From the NCBI GenBank assembly GCA_965220095.1, contig OZ244805.1, positions 1,984,001 to 2,048,000 on the forward strand: DNA of 64,000 nucleotides. Reading direction: 5' to 3'. Under the pieces are notes generated by a model. That model searched no databases and was not told the DNA's origin. It was given only the letters and a program-made list of their open reading frames with translations. Positions within the stretch are counted from its first letter, which is position 1; each line of letters begins with the position of its first letter. This document shows positions 24,265 through 33,266 of the stretch, piece by piece. Source of the DNA: Bin87 sp965220095. GTDB lineage: Bacteria > Chloroflexota > Dehalococcoidia > Lucifugimonadales > UBA3495. Position numbers and translations under genes: made by a program.

Positions 24265-25323
24265 TTATTGCCGAGGTTCCAGGCCCAACCACCAGTGGCG
24301 GCCCTTGCCGCGACGTTTGCGCTGGTAACCGCCGGCAGTCAATTCCAGGCCGAACTTGCGCTGACTGACCGCCAGATACCCGTTGTCCAGGCACCAGCTG
24401 GCGTAGTAGGTGTACAGGTCGCTGGCCAGCGTCATTGCCTTGCCGCCGATGAAGCAGGCGTTGATGACGAACGAGGCGACCGGCCCGTCCTCGGTAGCCT
24501 GGGGCGCAATGCCGACGCGCGGTTCGGGTATGCCCACCGGCGCAATCCAACCGGAATCCGCGTCGTTTGCCGAAGTTCGGTTACCGGCGCGGCGCAATCG
24601 ACCTGAGCCGCTGCCATAGCCGGGTGCGATGCTGGCGGGCCCGGCGGTCGCAACTTCCGATGATGGATGACTGGCCAAAGCCCCCACTGGCCCGTATCCG
24701 GCCGGCGCGGTGCCGGCAGTTGCGCCGGGTTCGGCGCCGTCCAGCCGCTGGGCCAGGTAAAGCGTAAGATCGAGGTAATGAGGCAAGCCGCCGAAGTGCT
24801 CCCAACGCACTTCCCGCCCGTCCAGATCGGTCGCGTCGAGGGTGAAATCCAGCGCCGGTGAGGTGTGCAGTCGGCGGTATTCCAGCGGGACACGCCAAAC
24901 GGGTGCAATCAGGTCTTGCTCAACTGCGCTGGCCAGGAGGTAAACGGCAGCGCGGGCAACCCGCAGGTCTGCGTCCGGGTCGTCCAGGCCTGGTGTGCCC
25001 GGGAAAGCGGCTTCCAGTTCACGGTGGGTTTGCAACGCGGACAGGGCGAACGAGCCGCGAATCTGGTTGCCGACACATCTCACCAGGGCGGCGTTGTCGG
25101 ACAATTCCAGGGGGGCGTAGGCGTCCACCACGTCCCCGTTGGGCAGGTACAGATCGGCGCTCTGGGTAACGAAGGAGGTGGTAATCAGCCCCTGGTGGGA
25201 AGCGGCGAACAACGCCATGGCCAGGCAAAGATTTTCCCTGGCCAGACGAATGCGATCCCCCGGCGTCAGCGCCGGAGGTGATCCTGTTAACCGGGTATCA
25301 TCGATGCCAGTCTCCGGAGTCAT
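24265..25323 (-). CDS. Protein with D5/P4-primase-type C-terminal winged helix
   Basis: 352 residues. The last 80 or so (VASFVINACFIGGKAMTLAS, DLYTYYASWCLDNGYLAVSQ, RKFGLELTAGGYQRKRRGKG, HWWLGL) match the C-terminal DNA-binding domain of phage/plasmid D5- or P4-type primase-helicases. No helicase or primase motif precedes it; instead the N-terminal 210 residues form a domain I do not recognise (AHLQGLITTSF-like helices, EVRWEHFGGLPHYLDLTLYL), joined by a Gly/Ser/Ala-rich linker. It may be a DNA-binding regulator built from a mobile-element domain. It stands alone between the small membrane genes and the dehydrogenase. Confidence 0.55.
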   Translation of the reverse strand: MTPETGIDDTRLTGSPPALTPGDRIRLARENLCLAMALFAASHQGLITTSFVTQSADLYLPNGDVVDAYAPLELSDNAALVRCVGNQIRGSFALSALQTHRELEAAFPGTPGLDDPDADLRVARAAVYLLASAVEQDLIAPVWRVPLEYRRLHTSPALDFTLDATDLDGREVRWEHFGGLPHYLDLTLYLAQRLDGAEPGATAGTAPAGYGPVGALASHPSSEVATAGPASIAPGYGSGSGRLRRAGNRTSANDADSGWIAPVGIPEPRVGIAPQATEDGPVASFVINACFIGGKAMTLASDLYTYYASWCLDNGYLAVSQRKFGLELTAGGYQRKRRGKGRHWWLGLEPRQ

Positions 25324-25341
25324 ACTCGGCCGGCCAGGATG

Positions 25342-25377
25342 GGCGCAGAGTGTTTAGCTGGCGCAGAGTGCCTAGCT
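25342..25377. repeat. 18-bp tandem duplication at the dehydrogenase 3' end
   Basis: GGCGCAGAGTGTTTAGCT followed directly by GGCGCAGAGTGCCTAGCT. It duplicates the last codons and stop of the downstream dehydrogenase. Confidence 0.85.
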
Positions 25378-26343
25378 GTTGATGTCCATCACTACTTTGA
25401 TGATTCCATCCTGCCGCTGCTCGTACATGTCGTAGGCTTTTTGCACATCGGAGAAACCGATGCGGTGGGTGATGAGTTCGGCAGGGTCGGCCCAGCCGCG
25501 AGCGCGCAGGTCAACCATGTCCTGAATCTGGCTGATGGGGTCTCCGCTGCGGGCGCCGGTGGTGGGTGTAATGCGCGGCTGCTTGTCCATCCACAGGTTG
25601 TGCTCGATGGGCACCATGTGGTCGGTTTGCACGCCGAATACGATGACCTGTCCGAACTGGCGCACGTGGCGGAAGCACTCGTTTAGCGAGTCGGGATAAC
25701 CGGCGGCTTCCACGCAAACGTCCGGCCCGCGGCCCTTGGTTATTTCCATAACTGCTTCGTTAACGTCCTGCCGGTCCGGATTAATCTGGTGGGTGGAACC
25801 CATCTGCTTGGATTTCTCCAGGCGGTAGTCCAGCGGGTCGACGACGATGACGTTGCGTGCGCCCATGCGGGACAGAATCATGGTGAAGCTGAGGCCGATG
25901 CTGCCCTGGCCGAAAATCAGGATGTTCTGCTGCAAGGGACTGCCAATCTGGCGGCAGGAGTACAGCACGGTGCCCGGAGGCTGGCACAGCACCCACTCGT
26001 CCAACCCCCCGTATTCGGGCAGGACGGCGATGCGACCCGGCGCGGAGAGGACGTATTCGCAGAGCCCACCGGTGCCGGCGAAGGGAATCACGATTACCCG
26101 CTGGCCTTCGTGATACTCGTCGGTCTTGCTGTCGACGATGACGCCGGCCAGTTCATGGGCGCCACGGCAGGGAGCCAGGGGGTATTCCGATTCGTCCAGC
26201 ACCGGCCCGTAGGTATGGCGGATGTCGGAGCCGCAAACGCTGACGCGCTCCATCTTGACCAGCACCTGCCCATCGGCGGCGGTGGGGGTTTCGACTTCGG
26301 TGAATTCCCAACGCTTAGGGGCGACGAGTTGGGCTGCTTTCAT
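25372..26343 (-). CDS. Zinc-type medium-chain alcohol dehydrogenase family protein
   Basis: 323 residues, AAGGAG upstream of the ATG. N-terminal GroES-like domain with VSVCGSDIRHTYG (catalytic-zinc Cys) and CRGAHELAGVIVD (a GHE-type motif written AHE); Rossmann domain with LIFGQGSIGLSFTMILSRMG, VVDPLDYRLEKSKQMGS and VCVEAAGYPDSLNE. The structural-zinc cysteine cluster is missing, so it is a short form. NAD(P)-dependent oxidation of an alcohol or sugar alcohol is likely; the substrate is unknown. It follows an LLM gene in the same direction. Confidence 0.85.
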   Translation of the reverse strand: MKAAQLVAPKRWEFTEVETPTAADGQVLVKMERVSVCGSDIRHTYGPVLDESEYPLAPCRGAHELAGVIVDSKTDEYHEGQRVIVIPFAGTGGLCEYVLSAPGRIAVLPEYGGLDEWVLCQPPGTVLYSCRQIGSPLQQNILIFGQGSIGLSFTMILSRMGARNVIVVDPLDYRLEKSKQMGSTHQINPDRQDVNEAVMEITKGRGPDVCVEAAGYPDSLNECFRHVRQFGQVIVFGVQTDHMVPIEHNLWMDKQPRITPTTGARSGDPISQIQDMVDLRARGWADPAELITHRIGFSDVQKAYDMYEQRQDGIIKVVMDINS

Positions 26344-26400
26344 GGTTTGATATCTCCTTGCGTATTCAGCGATGGAAAAGGTGCACGGTATGGAGTTTTC

Positions 26401-26432
26401 ACCCTAACCCTCTCCCATCAATGGAGAGGGGA
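26401..26432. repeat. CCCTCTCC intergenic hairpin
   Basis: ACCCTAACCCTCTCCC, ATCAAT, GGAGAGGGGAC. It lies between the dehydrogenase start and the upstream monooxygenase stop. Confidence 0.8.
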
Positions 26433-26446
26433 CCGTGGACAGGGGA

Positions 26447-27391
26447 TCAGGCGTTGCTACTCAGCGGGGCGTGGAAACGGGGCAGGATTTCTTCGCCGGC
26501 CTGCACCAGCTGCTCCATTGATTCGGTGCCGGAGCAGAGTGGGCGGATGACGAACTTGTACCCGCCGGCGTCAACGTACTGGTCGATGAAATCGCCGATT
26601 TGTTCGGAGGTGCCGACGGCCGAATACTCGGTGAAATGGGCGTCGGGACGCTGGCGGGTAACGAACTGCTCGGATTTTACCTCGCCGGCGTGTTGGTCGT
26701 CGCAGATGTAGTAGCCAATCAGCACGCCAACGTGGTCTTCTTCGATCTCGCGGTCGTACTGCTGGGCCGTCTCAAACACTATCTCCCGACCGGAGCGCAC
26801 CTCTTCGGGCGTGGCGCTGGATACCAGCCAGCCGTCGCCAACGCGACCGACGCGCCGGGCCGCCGCGGGACTGCGCCCGCCAATCCATACGGGCGGAGAG
26901 GGTTTCAAGAAGGTGCGCGGGGTTACCGTTACGTTGTGGGTGGTGAAGAAATCGCCCTCGTGGGTCACGTATTCTTCCTGCCACAGGCGGCGCATCAGCT
27001 CGATGGCCTCGTCGGTGCGCCGGGCGCGGTCGGCCTTGGGCACACCGCAGGCTTCGTATTCGTCGGGGTCTTCCTGACCCAGGCCCACGGCCGGAAAGAA
27101 CCTGCCTTGAGACAACCAGTCCAGGGTGGCTACCTGCTTGGCCAGCACCACCGGGTTCCGCAGCGGCAAGGCCAGCACGCTGGTGCCAAACTTCAGGCGG
27201 TCGGAGTAGCCGGCGACCAGAGACAGGGCCACGATGGGTTCCAGGCTGAAACGCTCGCTGCAAATGCGGTCGCTGAGCCAGATGGAGTCATACTCGTACT
27301 TATCCCCCAACTCAACCAGTTCCCGCAGGAAGGTGGGGTCATCGCCCCCCTGTCCAAAGGCTCCGGGGACATAGCCGATGGCAACGCTCAT
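26447..27391 (-). CDS. LLM-class F420- or FMN-dependent oxidoreductase
   Basis: 314 residues from the ATG at 27391, with AAGGAGG upstream. F420-type luciferase-fold features: YDSIWLSDRICSERFSLEPI, SVLALPLRNPVVLAKQVATL, DWLSQGRFFPAVGLGQEDPD and SPPVWIGGRSPAAARRVGRV. The GRSP and GDGWL stretches resemble mycobacterial F420-dependent enzymes. Substrate unknown. The zinc-type dehydrogenase follows in the same direction. Confidence 0.88.
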   Translation of the reverse strand: MSVAIGYVPGAFGQGGDDPTFLRELVELGDKYEYDSIWLSDRICSERFSLEPIVALSLVAGYSDRLKFGTSVLALPLRNPVVLAKQVATLDWLSQGRFFPAVGLGQEDPDEYEACGVPKADRARRTDEAIELMRRLWQEEYVTHEGDFFTTHNVTVTPRTFLKPSPPVWIGGRSPAAARRVGRVGDGWLVSSATPEEVRSGREIVFETAQQYDREIEEDHVGVLIGYYICDDQHAGEVKSEQFVTRQRPDAHFTEYSAVGTSEQIGDFIDQYVDAGGYKFVIRPLCSGTESMEQLVQAGEEILPRFHAPLSSNA

Positions 27392-27486
27392 GGTGTTGGC
27401 CTCCTTGGCAGCGGTATTGAGTATCAGGGCTAGTTGCGCCGTATTGTAGCAAATGGGGGACGGGGTTGGCGTTCTGATTTCGGCTT

Positions 27487-27528
27487 CACCCTCACCCCAG
27501 CCCTCTCCCATCCAGGGAGAGAGGGTTA
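27487..27528. repeat. CCCTCTCC intergenic hairpin
   Basis: CACCCTCACCCCAGCCC then TCTCCCATCCAGGGAGAGAG. It lies directly past the epimerase stop. Confidence 0.8.
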
Positions 27529-28467
27529 ACCCTGGATTGGCTCCAGGCCCGCTTCGGCGCGGGCGTCGTTGATGTGGTCGAGGACGCGCATCCGGAGGGG
27601 CGGCAGTTCGTAGCCGAGGTCGGCCATCATGCGGCTGTTGTCCACCAGGTAAACGTGCGGCACCGGGCGGTCGCCGGTGCGGATACTGGCGTCGGGGATG
27701 TAGGAGCGGACTATATCGGCCACGTCGGCGATGGTGGCCAATTCGCCGCCGCTGATGTAGGTGTGGTGGCTCAGGTTGTCGGCGAGGGCGACGCGGACGA
27801 AAATCTCGGCGGCATCCTCGGTATGGATCATGGGCGACGCTTCTTGAGGGTCGAAATCCATCTCTACGGCCTGGCCGATTGCGGGCAGCGACATCATCAG
27901 GCCGCCAATCATGCCGGTCATGCCGGTGACGCGCCCGTGGCCGAAGACGGTGCAGATGCGGACGCCCCGGATGTCCAGGCCGTGCAGGGTGCGGTAGCGG
28001 GCGGCGGCAAAGTCGTTGACCGCCTTGGTCATGCCGTACACGTTGATGGGCGCGGCCAGGTCGTCCTCGGTGAGGGGGCGGTCGCCGAAGGTGTCCTGCA
28101 CGCCGTAGACGGCGATGCTGCTGGCGTAGACCACGCGCTGGATATTGCCCCAGCGGGCCGCCTCGAAGACGTTGTTGGTGCCGTCGATGTTGACGGCCAT
28201 GCCCGTGGCGGGACGGTCTTCAGTGTCGGGTGGCAGCAGCGCCGCCATGTGGATGATGCGGTCGACGTTATAGCGGTTGACGGCTTCCAGCAGGTGATCC
28301 ATGCGAGTAATATCGCCGCGGTACATGGAAATCCGGTCCAGCAGGGGCTGCAGGTTGGCCCGAGGTGGCGCCAGGTCGAAGCAGAGCACGTCTTCACCCC
28401 GCTCCACCAGCTTGCGAATAATGCGGTTGCCAATGAACCCGGTGCCGCCGGTTACCATCACGGTCAT
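27526..28467 (-). CDS. NAD-dependent epimerase/dehydratase (extended SDR)
   Basis: 313 residues from the ATG at 28467. Rossmann motif VTGGTGFIGNRII (G7-x2-G10-x2-G13), then CFDLAPPRANL, and a YGMTKA stretch giving the Tyr-x3-Lys catalytic pair, with YASSIAVYG before it. This is an extended short-chain dehydrogenase of nucleotide-sugar epimerase type. Whether it acts on a nucleotide sugar or another substrate is unknown. The frame reaches 28533, but the Rossmann motif position favours 28467. Confidence 0.88.
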   Translation of the reverse strand: MTVMVTGGTGFIGNRIIRKLVERGEDVLCFDLAPPRANLQPLLDRISMYRGDITRMDHLLEAVNRYNVDRIIHMAALLPPDTEDRPATGMAVNIDGTNNVFEAARWGNIQRVVYASSIAVYGVQDTFGDRPLTEDDLAAPINVYGMTKAVNDFAAARYRTLHGLDIRGVRICTVFGHGRVTGMTGMIGGLMMSLPAIGQAVEMDFDPQEASPMIHTEDAAEIFVRVALADNLSHHTYISGGELATIADVADIVRSYIPDASIRTGDRPVPHVYLVDNSRMMADLGYELPPLRMRVLDHINDARAEAGLEPIQG

Positions 28468-28585
28468 AGCCAAGCCTCCAACGTCGCGCCCGCCCGGGCT
28501 GGCGACTCTGCCAAATCTGCGTTGGCAAAACAATAAACAGCATCATACCGATGGGCAGTTGCGGGCGCAAGGAACGCCGGGCGTG

Positions 28586-28757
28586 CTCACGCGTACCCAC
28601 TGTGGCAAGACTGTCATTGCGAGCGCAGCGTGGCGATCTCGTCAGGGTAACGGTCATCCTTCCGGGAACGAGATCGCTTCCGGTAACGAGAGCGCCTCCG
28701 GAAACGAGATCGCCACGTCGCTGCCCTTCTCGCGATGACAAACTGGGTACGCGTGAG
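28586..28757. mobile_element. MITE-like inverted-repeat element (copy B)
   Basis: Perfect 14-bp ends CTCACGCGTACCCA and TGGGTACGCGTGAG. Inner blocks TGTCATTGCGAGCGCAGC and the CTCGCGATGACA complement. The centre differs from other copies and repeats GAACGAGATCGC-like triplets. It lies between the epimerase and the truncated ImuB gene. Confidence 0.8.
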
Positions 28758-28879
28758 ATGCAGGGCGTGCTCGCTCGTACCCCTCAAACGCGGGAATATA
28801 TTGGTTGGGCGGGTTTGGACGGTGACGCTCGTCGTGCGGGGATGCAGTCGGGCGGCGATGCAGTTAATAGCGGATGGGG

Positions 28880-29623
28880 TTACCCTACGGCAACCGGCGA
28901 GTAAGTTTCCATAGCTGGAACCGTTGGCAGCCCCACCCGTCGGCGGTCGATGCCGCGCGCCAGTTCTGACAACAGCCTTGCATCGCTACCCACTGCGGCG
29001 TGTAGGGTTTGCGACGGCGCGGCGGCGGCCTGGCCCATCGTGTGGATGTTGGCATCGTGCAACGCGGCCAGCTGCCAGACACTCAGGGGGAGGTGGTTCA
29101 CCGACCGGGGAGCCATAAACCTGGCCAGCGCTGTGTCGTCATCGGGCACCCGGATGGCGTGGCCGGGGCGTGCGTCGGCGGCCGCGCACCAGGCGGGCAA
29201 CTTCCCCCCAGCTACGCCCACGCTGGGAAGCCAGTCCAGCGGAACCGCACGCATCAGGGTAGCGGTCAGGGCGGCATCGTCGTTGCCGAACCGGCTGATG
29301 GTGTCGGGCATGGTGGTGTAGACGCACCCCAGGTCAGTCTCTTCAACGCCGACTGCGATGCTCTTCAAACGGTCAATTAAAGCCGCCCATTGCCGCTGGT
29401 ATAGTTTTGTGTCGGCGGGGATGGCGGTTGCGCCGGGACACTGTTCCAGAGCAGTGGCGAGCGGCATACCGGAGCGGGCGCCGGCGCCGGGACTGCCATC
29501 GACGATCCTGCAAGGAGGGTTGCCCTCCTCGTAAATCAACACGGGTTGGCGCTTCAATTTCGGACGGCGAGCGAGTTCCACCCGGTAGGGCAAGTGTCGG
29601 ACCAATATGCACGCTACCAGCAT
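28880..29623 (-). pseudogene. ImuB-like Y-family polymerase, C-terminally truncated
   Basis: 247 residues matching the palm/catalytic half of ImuB/DinB-type proteins: ACILVRHLPYRVELARRP, PVLIYEEGNPPCRIVDGSPG, GMPLATALEQCPGATAIPAD, VGVEETDLGCVYT and LARGIDRRRVGLP. The little-finger region that normally follows (family about 400 residues) is missing: the frame stops after E-T-Y-S-P-V-A-V-G. ImuB is a catalytically dead partner in mutasomes with ImuA and DnaE2, neither of which is present here. Either a remnant or a trimmed variant. Confidence 0.65.
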
Positions 29624-29716
29624 AGTAGCAGTATTATATCAGAACATTATTTCTGATTGGAAGCGGTCGGGTGTCGCCACCAGGGCAATCGCATCTTGAT
29701 TTTTGCGTGCGCCGGC

Positions 29717-29837
29717 AACCATCATTCCAACCTTCCCTCCGTCGTTACGGCGCAGGCCGGAACCCAGGAAATCTCGCTGTGGGAACGTTGGCCTTACCGG
29801 AAACGTCTGGATTTTCGCCGGCGCGGGAATGACGAGT
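29717..29837. repeat. Degenerate PRRRESR-type element
   Basis: Contains CCGGAACCCAGGAAATC and ends CGCCGGCGCGGGAATGACG. Much diverged from the copy at 60049. The rest of 29624-30059 shows GC-rich sequence with no gene or clear signal. Confidence 0.45.
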
Positions 29838-30059
29838 TAAGATGCGATCGCCCTGGTGTCGCCGCCAAAGTCTTTCGATTATCAACGCCCCGGCCGATGA
29901 GGCGCCGGCTTGACCGCAGGGTGCTCTGAAACCCGATGCCGGACCGGAAGATGGGAGCCAATCGGAAAACGCTGGCTCCTGACCCGGTTGGCCGCAGGTT
30001 GTAACGCGGGAATGCGGCGGCCCCGGCGACCACCCGGGAGATGGCCGATCTCGGAGCCT

Positions 30060-31127
30060 TTACCCCAGCAGCCGCACCACCTCGTCGCCCACCTGTTGGG
30101 TGGAGGCGTTGCCGCCCAGGTCAACGGTCAGGGTGGTTCGTTCATTCAGGACCTGTAGGGTGGCTGCGTTCACCCGGTCGGCGGCCCCGTGCTCGCCGAG
30201 GTGTTCGAGCAGCATCGCCACCGCCAGGATTGTAGCCAGCGGATTGGCCAGGCCCTTGCCTACGATGTCGAAGGCGGCGCCGTGCACCGGCTCGAACATG
30301 GAGGGGAAGCGTCCCTCCGGGTTGATGTTGGCGCTGGGAGCCAAGCCCATGCTGCCGGTTACCACTGCCGCGATGTCCGACAGAATGTCGGCGAACAGGT
30401 TTGACGCCACGATGACGTCGAAGTCCTCGGGCCAGCGCACCAGGTCCATGGCGGCCCGGTCGACCAGCAGCGATTCGGTCTGGATTCGCGGATATTCGGC
30501 GGCTACGTCGGCGAATACCTCATCCCAAAACACCATGCTGAAGGCTTGGGCGTTGGACTTGGTTACCGAGGTAACCTTGTTCTTGCCGCCGCGCTGAACA
30601 CTGTGCTCGAAGGCCGCCCGAATGATGCGCTCGGTGCCCCGCCGGGTGAACACTCCGCTCTGGATAACCGTTTCGTGAGGGCTGCCGGCGTAGAGGCGCC
30701 CGCCCACCGGGGCGTATTCCCCCTCGGTGTTTTCCCGGAAGATGACCATATCGATGTCGCCGGCGGATTTGCCGGCGATGGGCGATTCGACGCCGGGATA
30801 AAGTACCGCCGGACGGATGCAGATGGCCTGGTCAAACGCACGGCGCATCGGCAGCAGCAAGCCTTGCAACGTAACGTGGTCGGGGATGTTGGGGTCGCCA
30901 ACCGCTCCGAAGAGCACGCAGTCGTAGCCCGAAATCTGGTCCAGACCGTCTTCGGGCATCATCCGACCCGTCTCCCGGTAGTAATCGCTGCCCCAACTGA
31001 AGTCGGTGAGCTGGAACGACAGCCCGTCGGTGCGGGACGCCACTGCCTCCAGAACCTTGCGGCCCTCCGCAATCACCTCCGGGCCGATGCCATCGCCCGC
31101 GATTACCGCCAGTGTGTGTTCCGCCAT
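30060..31127 (-). CDS. Isocitrate/isopropylmalate dehydrogenase family (tartrate dehydrogenase-like)
   Basis: 355 residues from the ATG at 31127. Beta-decarboxylating dehydrogenase: GDGIGPEVIAEGRKVLEAV, FGAVGDPNIPDHVTLQGLLL, RRAFDQAICIRPAVLYPGV, MVIFRENTEGEYAPVGGRLY and NLFADILSDIAAVVTGSMG with the Mg-binding Asp residues, then FEPVHGAAFDIVGKGLANPL. The WGSDYYRETGRMMPEDGLDQ stretch and PDHVTLQGLLLP favour tartrate/D-malate dehydrogenase over LeuB. No leucine genes are nearby, which agrees with a non-leucine role. Confidence 0.88.
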   Translation of the reverse strand: MAEHTLAVIAGDGIGPEVIAEGRKVLEAVASRTDGLSFQLTDFSWGSDYYRETGRMMPEDGLDQISGYDCVLFGAVGDPNIPDHVTLQGLLLPMRRAFDQAICIRPAVLYPGVESPIAGKSAGDIDMVIFRENTEGEYAPVGGRLYAGSPHETVIQSGVFTRRGTERIIRAAFEHSVQRGGKNKVTSVTKSNAQAFSMVFWDEVFADVAAEYPRIQTESLLVDRAAMDLVRWPEDFDVIVASNLFADILSDIAAVVTGSMGLAPSANINPEGRFPSMFEPVHGAAFDIVGKGLANPLATILAVAMLLEHLGEHGAADRVNAATLQVLNERTTLTVDLGGNASTQQVGDEVVRLLG

Positions 31128-31157
31128 CGCAACGCCTCTTGTGTGGATTCTGGGATC

Positions 31158-31195
31158 ACCCTCACTCCAATCTCTCCCTATGATGGGAGAGGGGA
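31158..31195. repeat. CCCTCTCC-type intergenic hairpin (variant)
   Basis: CACCCTCACTCCAATCTCTCC, then CTATGATGGGAGAGGGGA. It lies between the rhodanese stop and the dehydrogenase start. Confidence 0.7.
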
Positions 31196-32044
31196 TTATA
31201 CGTCTCGCTGGATGGGGGCGCCTACGATGCTGCCCCATTCCGTCCAGGAGCCGTCGTAGTTGCGGACGTTGTCGTAGCCCAGCAACTGGCTGAGGACGAA
31301 CCAGGTGTGGGACGAGCGTTCTCCGATGCGGCAGTAGGCTATGGTTTCTCGGGAACCGTCAACACCCTTGCCGCCGTACAGCTCGGCCAGTTCGTCCGCC
31401 GACTTGAAGGTGCCGTCTTCGCTGACGGCCTGGCCCCAGGGGATGTTGGCCGCGCCGGGAATGTGCCCGTTGCGCTGGGAGCCTTCCTGCGGCAGGTTGG
31501 GCGGAGCATTCAGGGCGCCCGAGAATTCGTCAGGCGACCGCACGTCCACCAGGGCGTGGGAATTGCTGTTGACGGCCTGCAGCACGTAGTCGCGCAGCGC
31601 GCGCAGGTCATTGTTTTCGGTGGAAATGCTGTAGGAGACCGCCCCGTGGGAGGGAACATCGGTGGTGATGGGGCGATCCTGGGCCAGCCACAGGGCGCGA
31701 CCGCCGTTCATCAGGCGCACGTCGGCGTGTCCGTAGTATTTCAGCTGCCAGAATGCCCACGCGGCGAACCAGTTGTTGTTGTCGCCGTAAAGGATGACGG
31801 TGGTGTTGGGCGAAATGCCCACTCCGGCGAGCAGCGATTCCATGTCGTTCCGGGCGACGATGTCGCGGGCGACGTTCTGTTGCAGTTGGCTTTGCCAGTT
31901 CCAGCTTACCGCGCCGGCGATGTGCCCCTGCTCGTAGGCGGAGGTGTCAACATCGACCTCAACCAGGCGGACATTGGCGTCTCCGCCGTGTTCAGCCACC
32001 CAATCGGTAGTTACCAAAGATTCCGGATGTGCGTAATCAGCCAT
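31196..32044 (-). CDS. Thiosulfate/3-mercaptopyruvate sulfurtransferase (tandem rhodanese)
   Basis: 282 residues from the ATG at 32044 (MADYAHPESLVTTDWVAEH). Two rhodanese domains: the inactive N-terminal one with VRLVEVDVDTSAYEQGHIAG, and the C-terminal one with ALVDVRSPDEFSG and active loop CRIGERSS, catalytic Cys at about 238. The loop fits thiosulfate sulfurtransferase (CRxGxRS). It transfers sulfane sulfur to thiophilic acceptors in the cytosol. It precedes the tartrate-type dehydrogenase in the same direction. Confidence 0.92.
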   Translation of the reverse strand: MADYAHPESLVTTDWVAEHGGDANVRLVEVDVDTSAYEQGHIAGAVSWNWQSQLQQNVARDIVARNDMESLLAGVGISPNTTVILYGDNNNWFAAWAFWQLKYYGHADVRLMNGGRALWLAQDRPITTDVPSHGAVSYSISTENNDLRALRDYVLQAVNSNSHALVDVRSPDEFSGALNAPPNLPQEGSQRNGHIPGAANIPWGQAVSEDGTFKSADELAELYGGKGVDGSRETIAYCRIGERSSHTWFVLSQLLGYDNVRNYDGSWTEWGSIVGAPIQRDV

Positions 32045-32170
32045 AGTTACACCTCTTTTGTTGCTCGGTGAGATGGTCGTTGTCAGTATGCCGCGCAGGA
32101 TGCGCCGACGTTGTGACAACCGCATTTGGGGTTGCAACGGTTGGTGGGCCCATTATACACGGATGGCCCT

Positions 32171-32198
32171 TGATGCCGGGTTCATGATGCCGGGTTCA
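32171..32198. repeat. 14-bp tandem duplication
   Basis: TGATGCCGGGTTCA occurs twice in succession, in a stretch without a recognised gene. Confidence 0.9.
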
Positions 32199-32324
32199 AA
32201 ACGGTCAGTTGGCCGGGTGCTCCGATTCTCGGCAGTCAGTTGACGGCGGGTCTCTGGAGGCGCAATGATCCCCTCGACAGGCGAAAGTATCCGTCGGCAG
32301 GCTTAGGGCGAGCGGGAAATCTAT

Positions 32325-32540
32325 TTAGGCGGATAATCCGATGGGTCCAGGACTATTGAGCCGGGGCCAGCCAAGCCGCGCGAAATCGTCGTGGACACGG
32401 GCCGGAGATTCGTCGGACACCGCACCCAAATCGTGCCAATCGCCGATTATCGGTAGATCCGAATCGTCAAAGTCCTCATCCAGGTCTCCCATAACTGAGC
32501 CTTCGATTAACCGAGCCTTCGGTCCCGCACCCGTGGTCAT
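32325..32540 (-). CDS. Small acidic hypothetical ORF, 71 aa
   Basis: The minus-strand frame gives GDLDEDFDDSDLPIIGDWHD and ARVHDDFARLGWPRL. Acidic, no recognisable domain and no clear ribosome site. It may be a remnant rather than a gene. The surrounding 1.2 kb (32045-33266) otherwise holds repeats and the amtB promoter region. Confidence 0.25.
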   Translation of the reverse strand: MTTGAGPKARLIEGSVMGDLDEDFDDSDLPIIGDWHDLGAVSDESPARVHDDFARLGWPRLNSPGPIGLSA

Positions 32541-32579
32541 CCGGCATCAGGTCCAGCACCACCGCTCGATGTTGGGCGG

Positions 32580-32835
32580 GCAGGTCGTTCGTGTGCTGTT
32601 GACCATCCGCCATCGGCAATGCCTCTTTAGCAATCTTACGGGTACCCACTTTAATCTGTCATTGCGAGGAGCATAGCGACGCGGCAATCTGGATGAGGTT
32701 GAACACACGTCGGCGAACCGCCGTTGCTACGACGACGAGATTGCCACGCTACGCTCGCAATGACAAAGTGAGTACGCATGAGCGTTCGTGCGCTGTTGAC
32801 TATCCGCCATCGGCAATGCCTCGTGAGCAATGCCT
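32580..32835. repeat. Direct repeats (about 48 bp) flanking a MITE-like element
   Basis: GTTCGTGTGCTGTTGACC and ATCCGCCATCGGCAATGCCT near 32588-32633 recur, with few changes, at 32785-32833. The MITE-like copy C sits exactly between them. Confidence 0.75.
32641..32782. mobile_element. MITE-like inverted-repeat element (copy C)
   Basis: Left end GGTACCCACTTTAATCTGTC, right end ACAAAGTGAGTACGCATGAG. The centre GAACACACGTCGGCGAACC is shared with copies A and D. Confidence 0.8.
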
Positions 32836-33101
32836 TGTTCCGTGGCGACGAGCGGTTGGGTAGCGTCCGCCGACGCCTGAATGACGTGGATCGATGTGCC
32901 GATCGCGCAAAGCTGCCGCCAATGGTGCCAAAGCCTGCCGAAACGGTTCGGGGTGCGGTCCCTTAGTACGAGTGTGCGTCAGTACGATTTTGCCTCAAAG
33001 GTGGGTTCCGGGATGACGGATTATGGAAACGGATTTCATGCTCCGGTGGCTACCTCGGTGATGACATAACAGTCATGGCAGGGGTTGTCTGAGGCGGAAA
33101 C

Positions 33102-33177
33102 GAAACAGAGGCGTTACTTTCCGGCAATAAATTGTTTACCGGGCCGCAATAAACCATTAACACGCTGCAAATACAAT
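33102..33177 (+). promoter_or_regulatory. Nitrogen-type promoter box of amtB1
   Basis: In strict 11-bp phase: GAAAC (33102), GTTAC (33113), GCAAT (33124), TTTAC (33135), GCAAT (33146), TTAAC (33157-33161), then 10 nt, then the -10 hexamer TACAAT (33172-33177). The 22-bp spacing of the last two TNAC boxes and the 10-nt gap equal those of the three other boxes. Confidence 0.6.
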
Positions 33178-33266
33178 CTGCATGGTCACATCAAGAGGGA
33201 CGCTGGCCCACAGCGCAATGGCCACTAGCTGCGAGACGACGCCTCAACAAAGCATAGGAGGCACTA

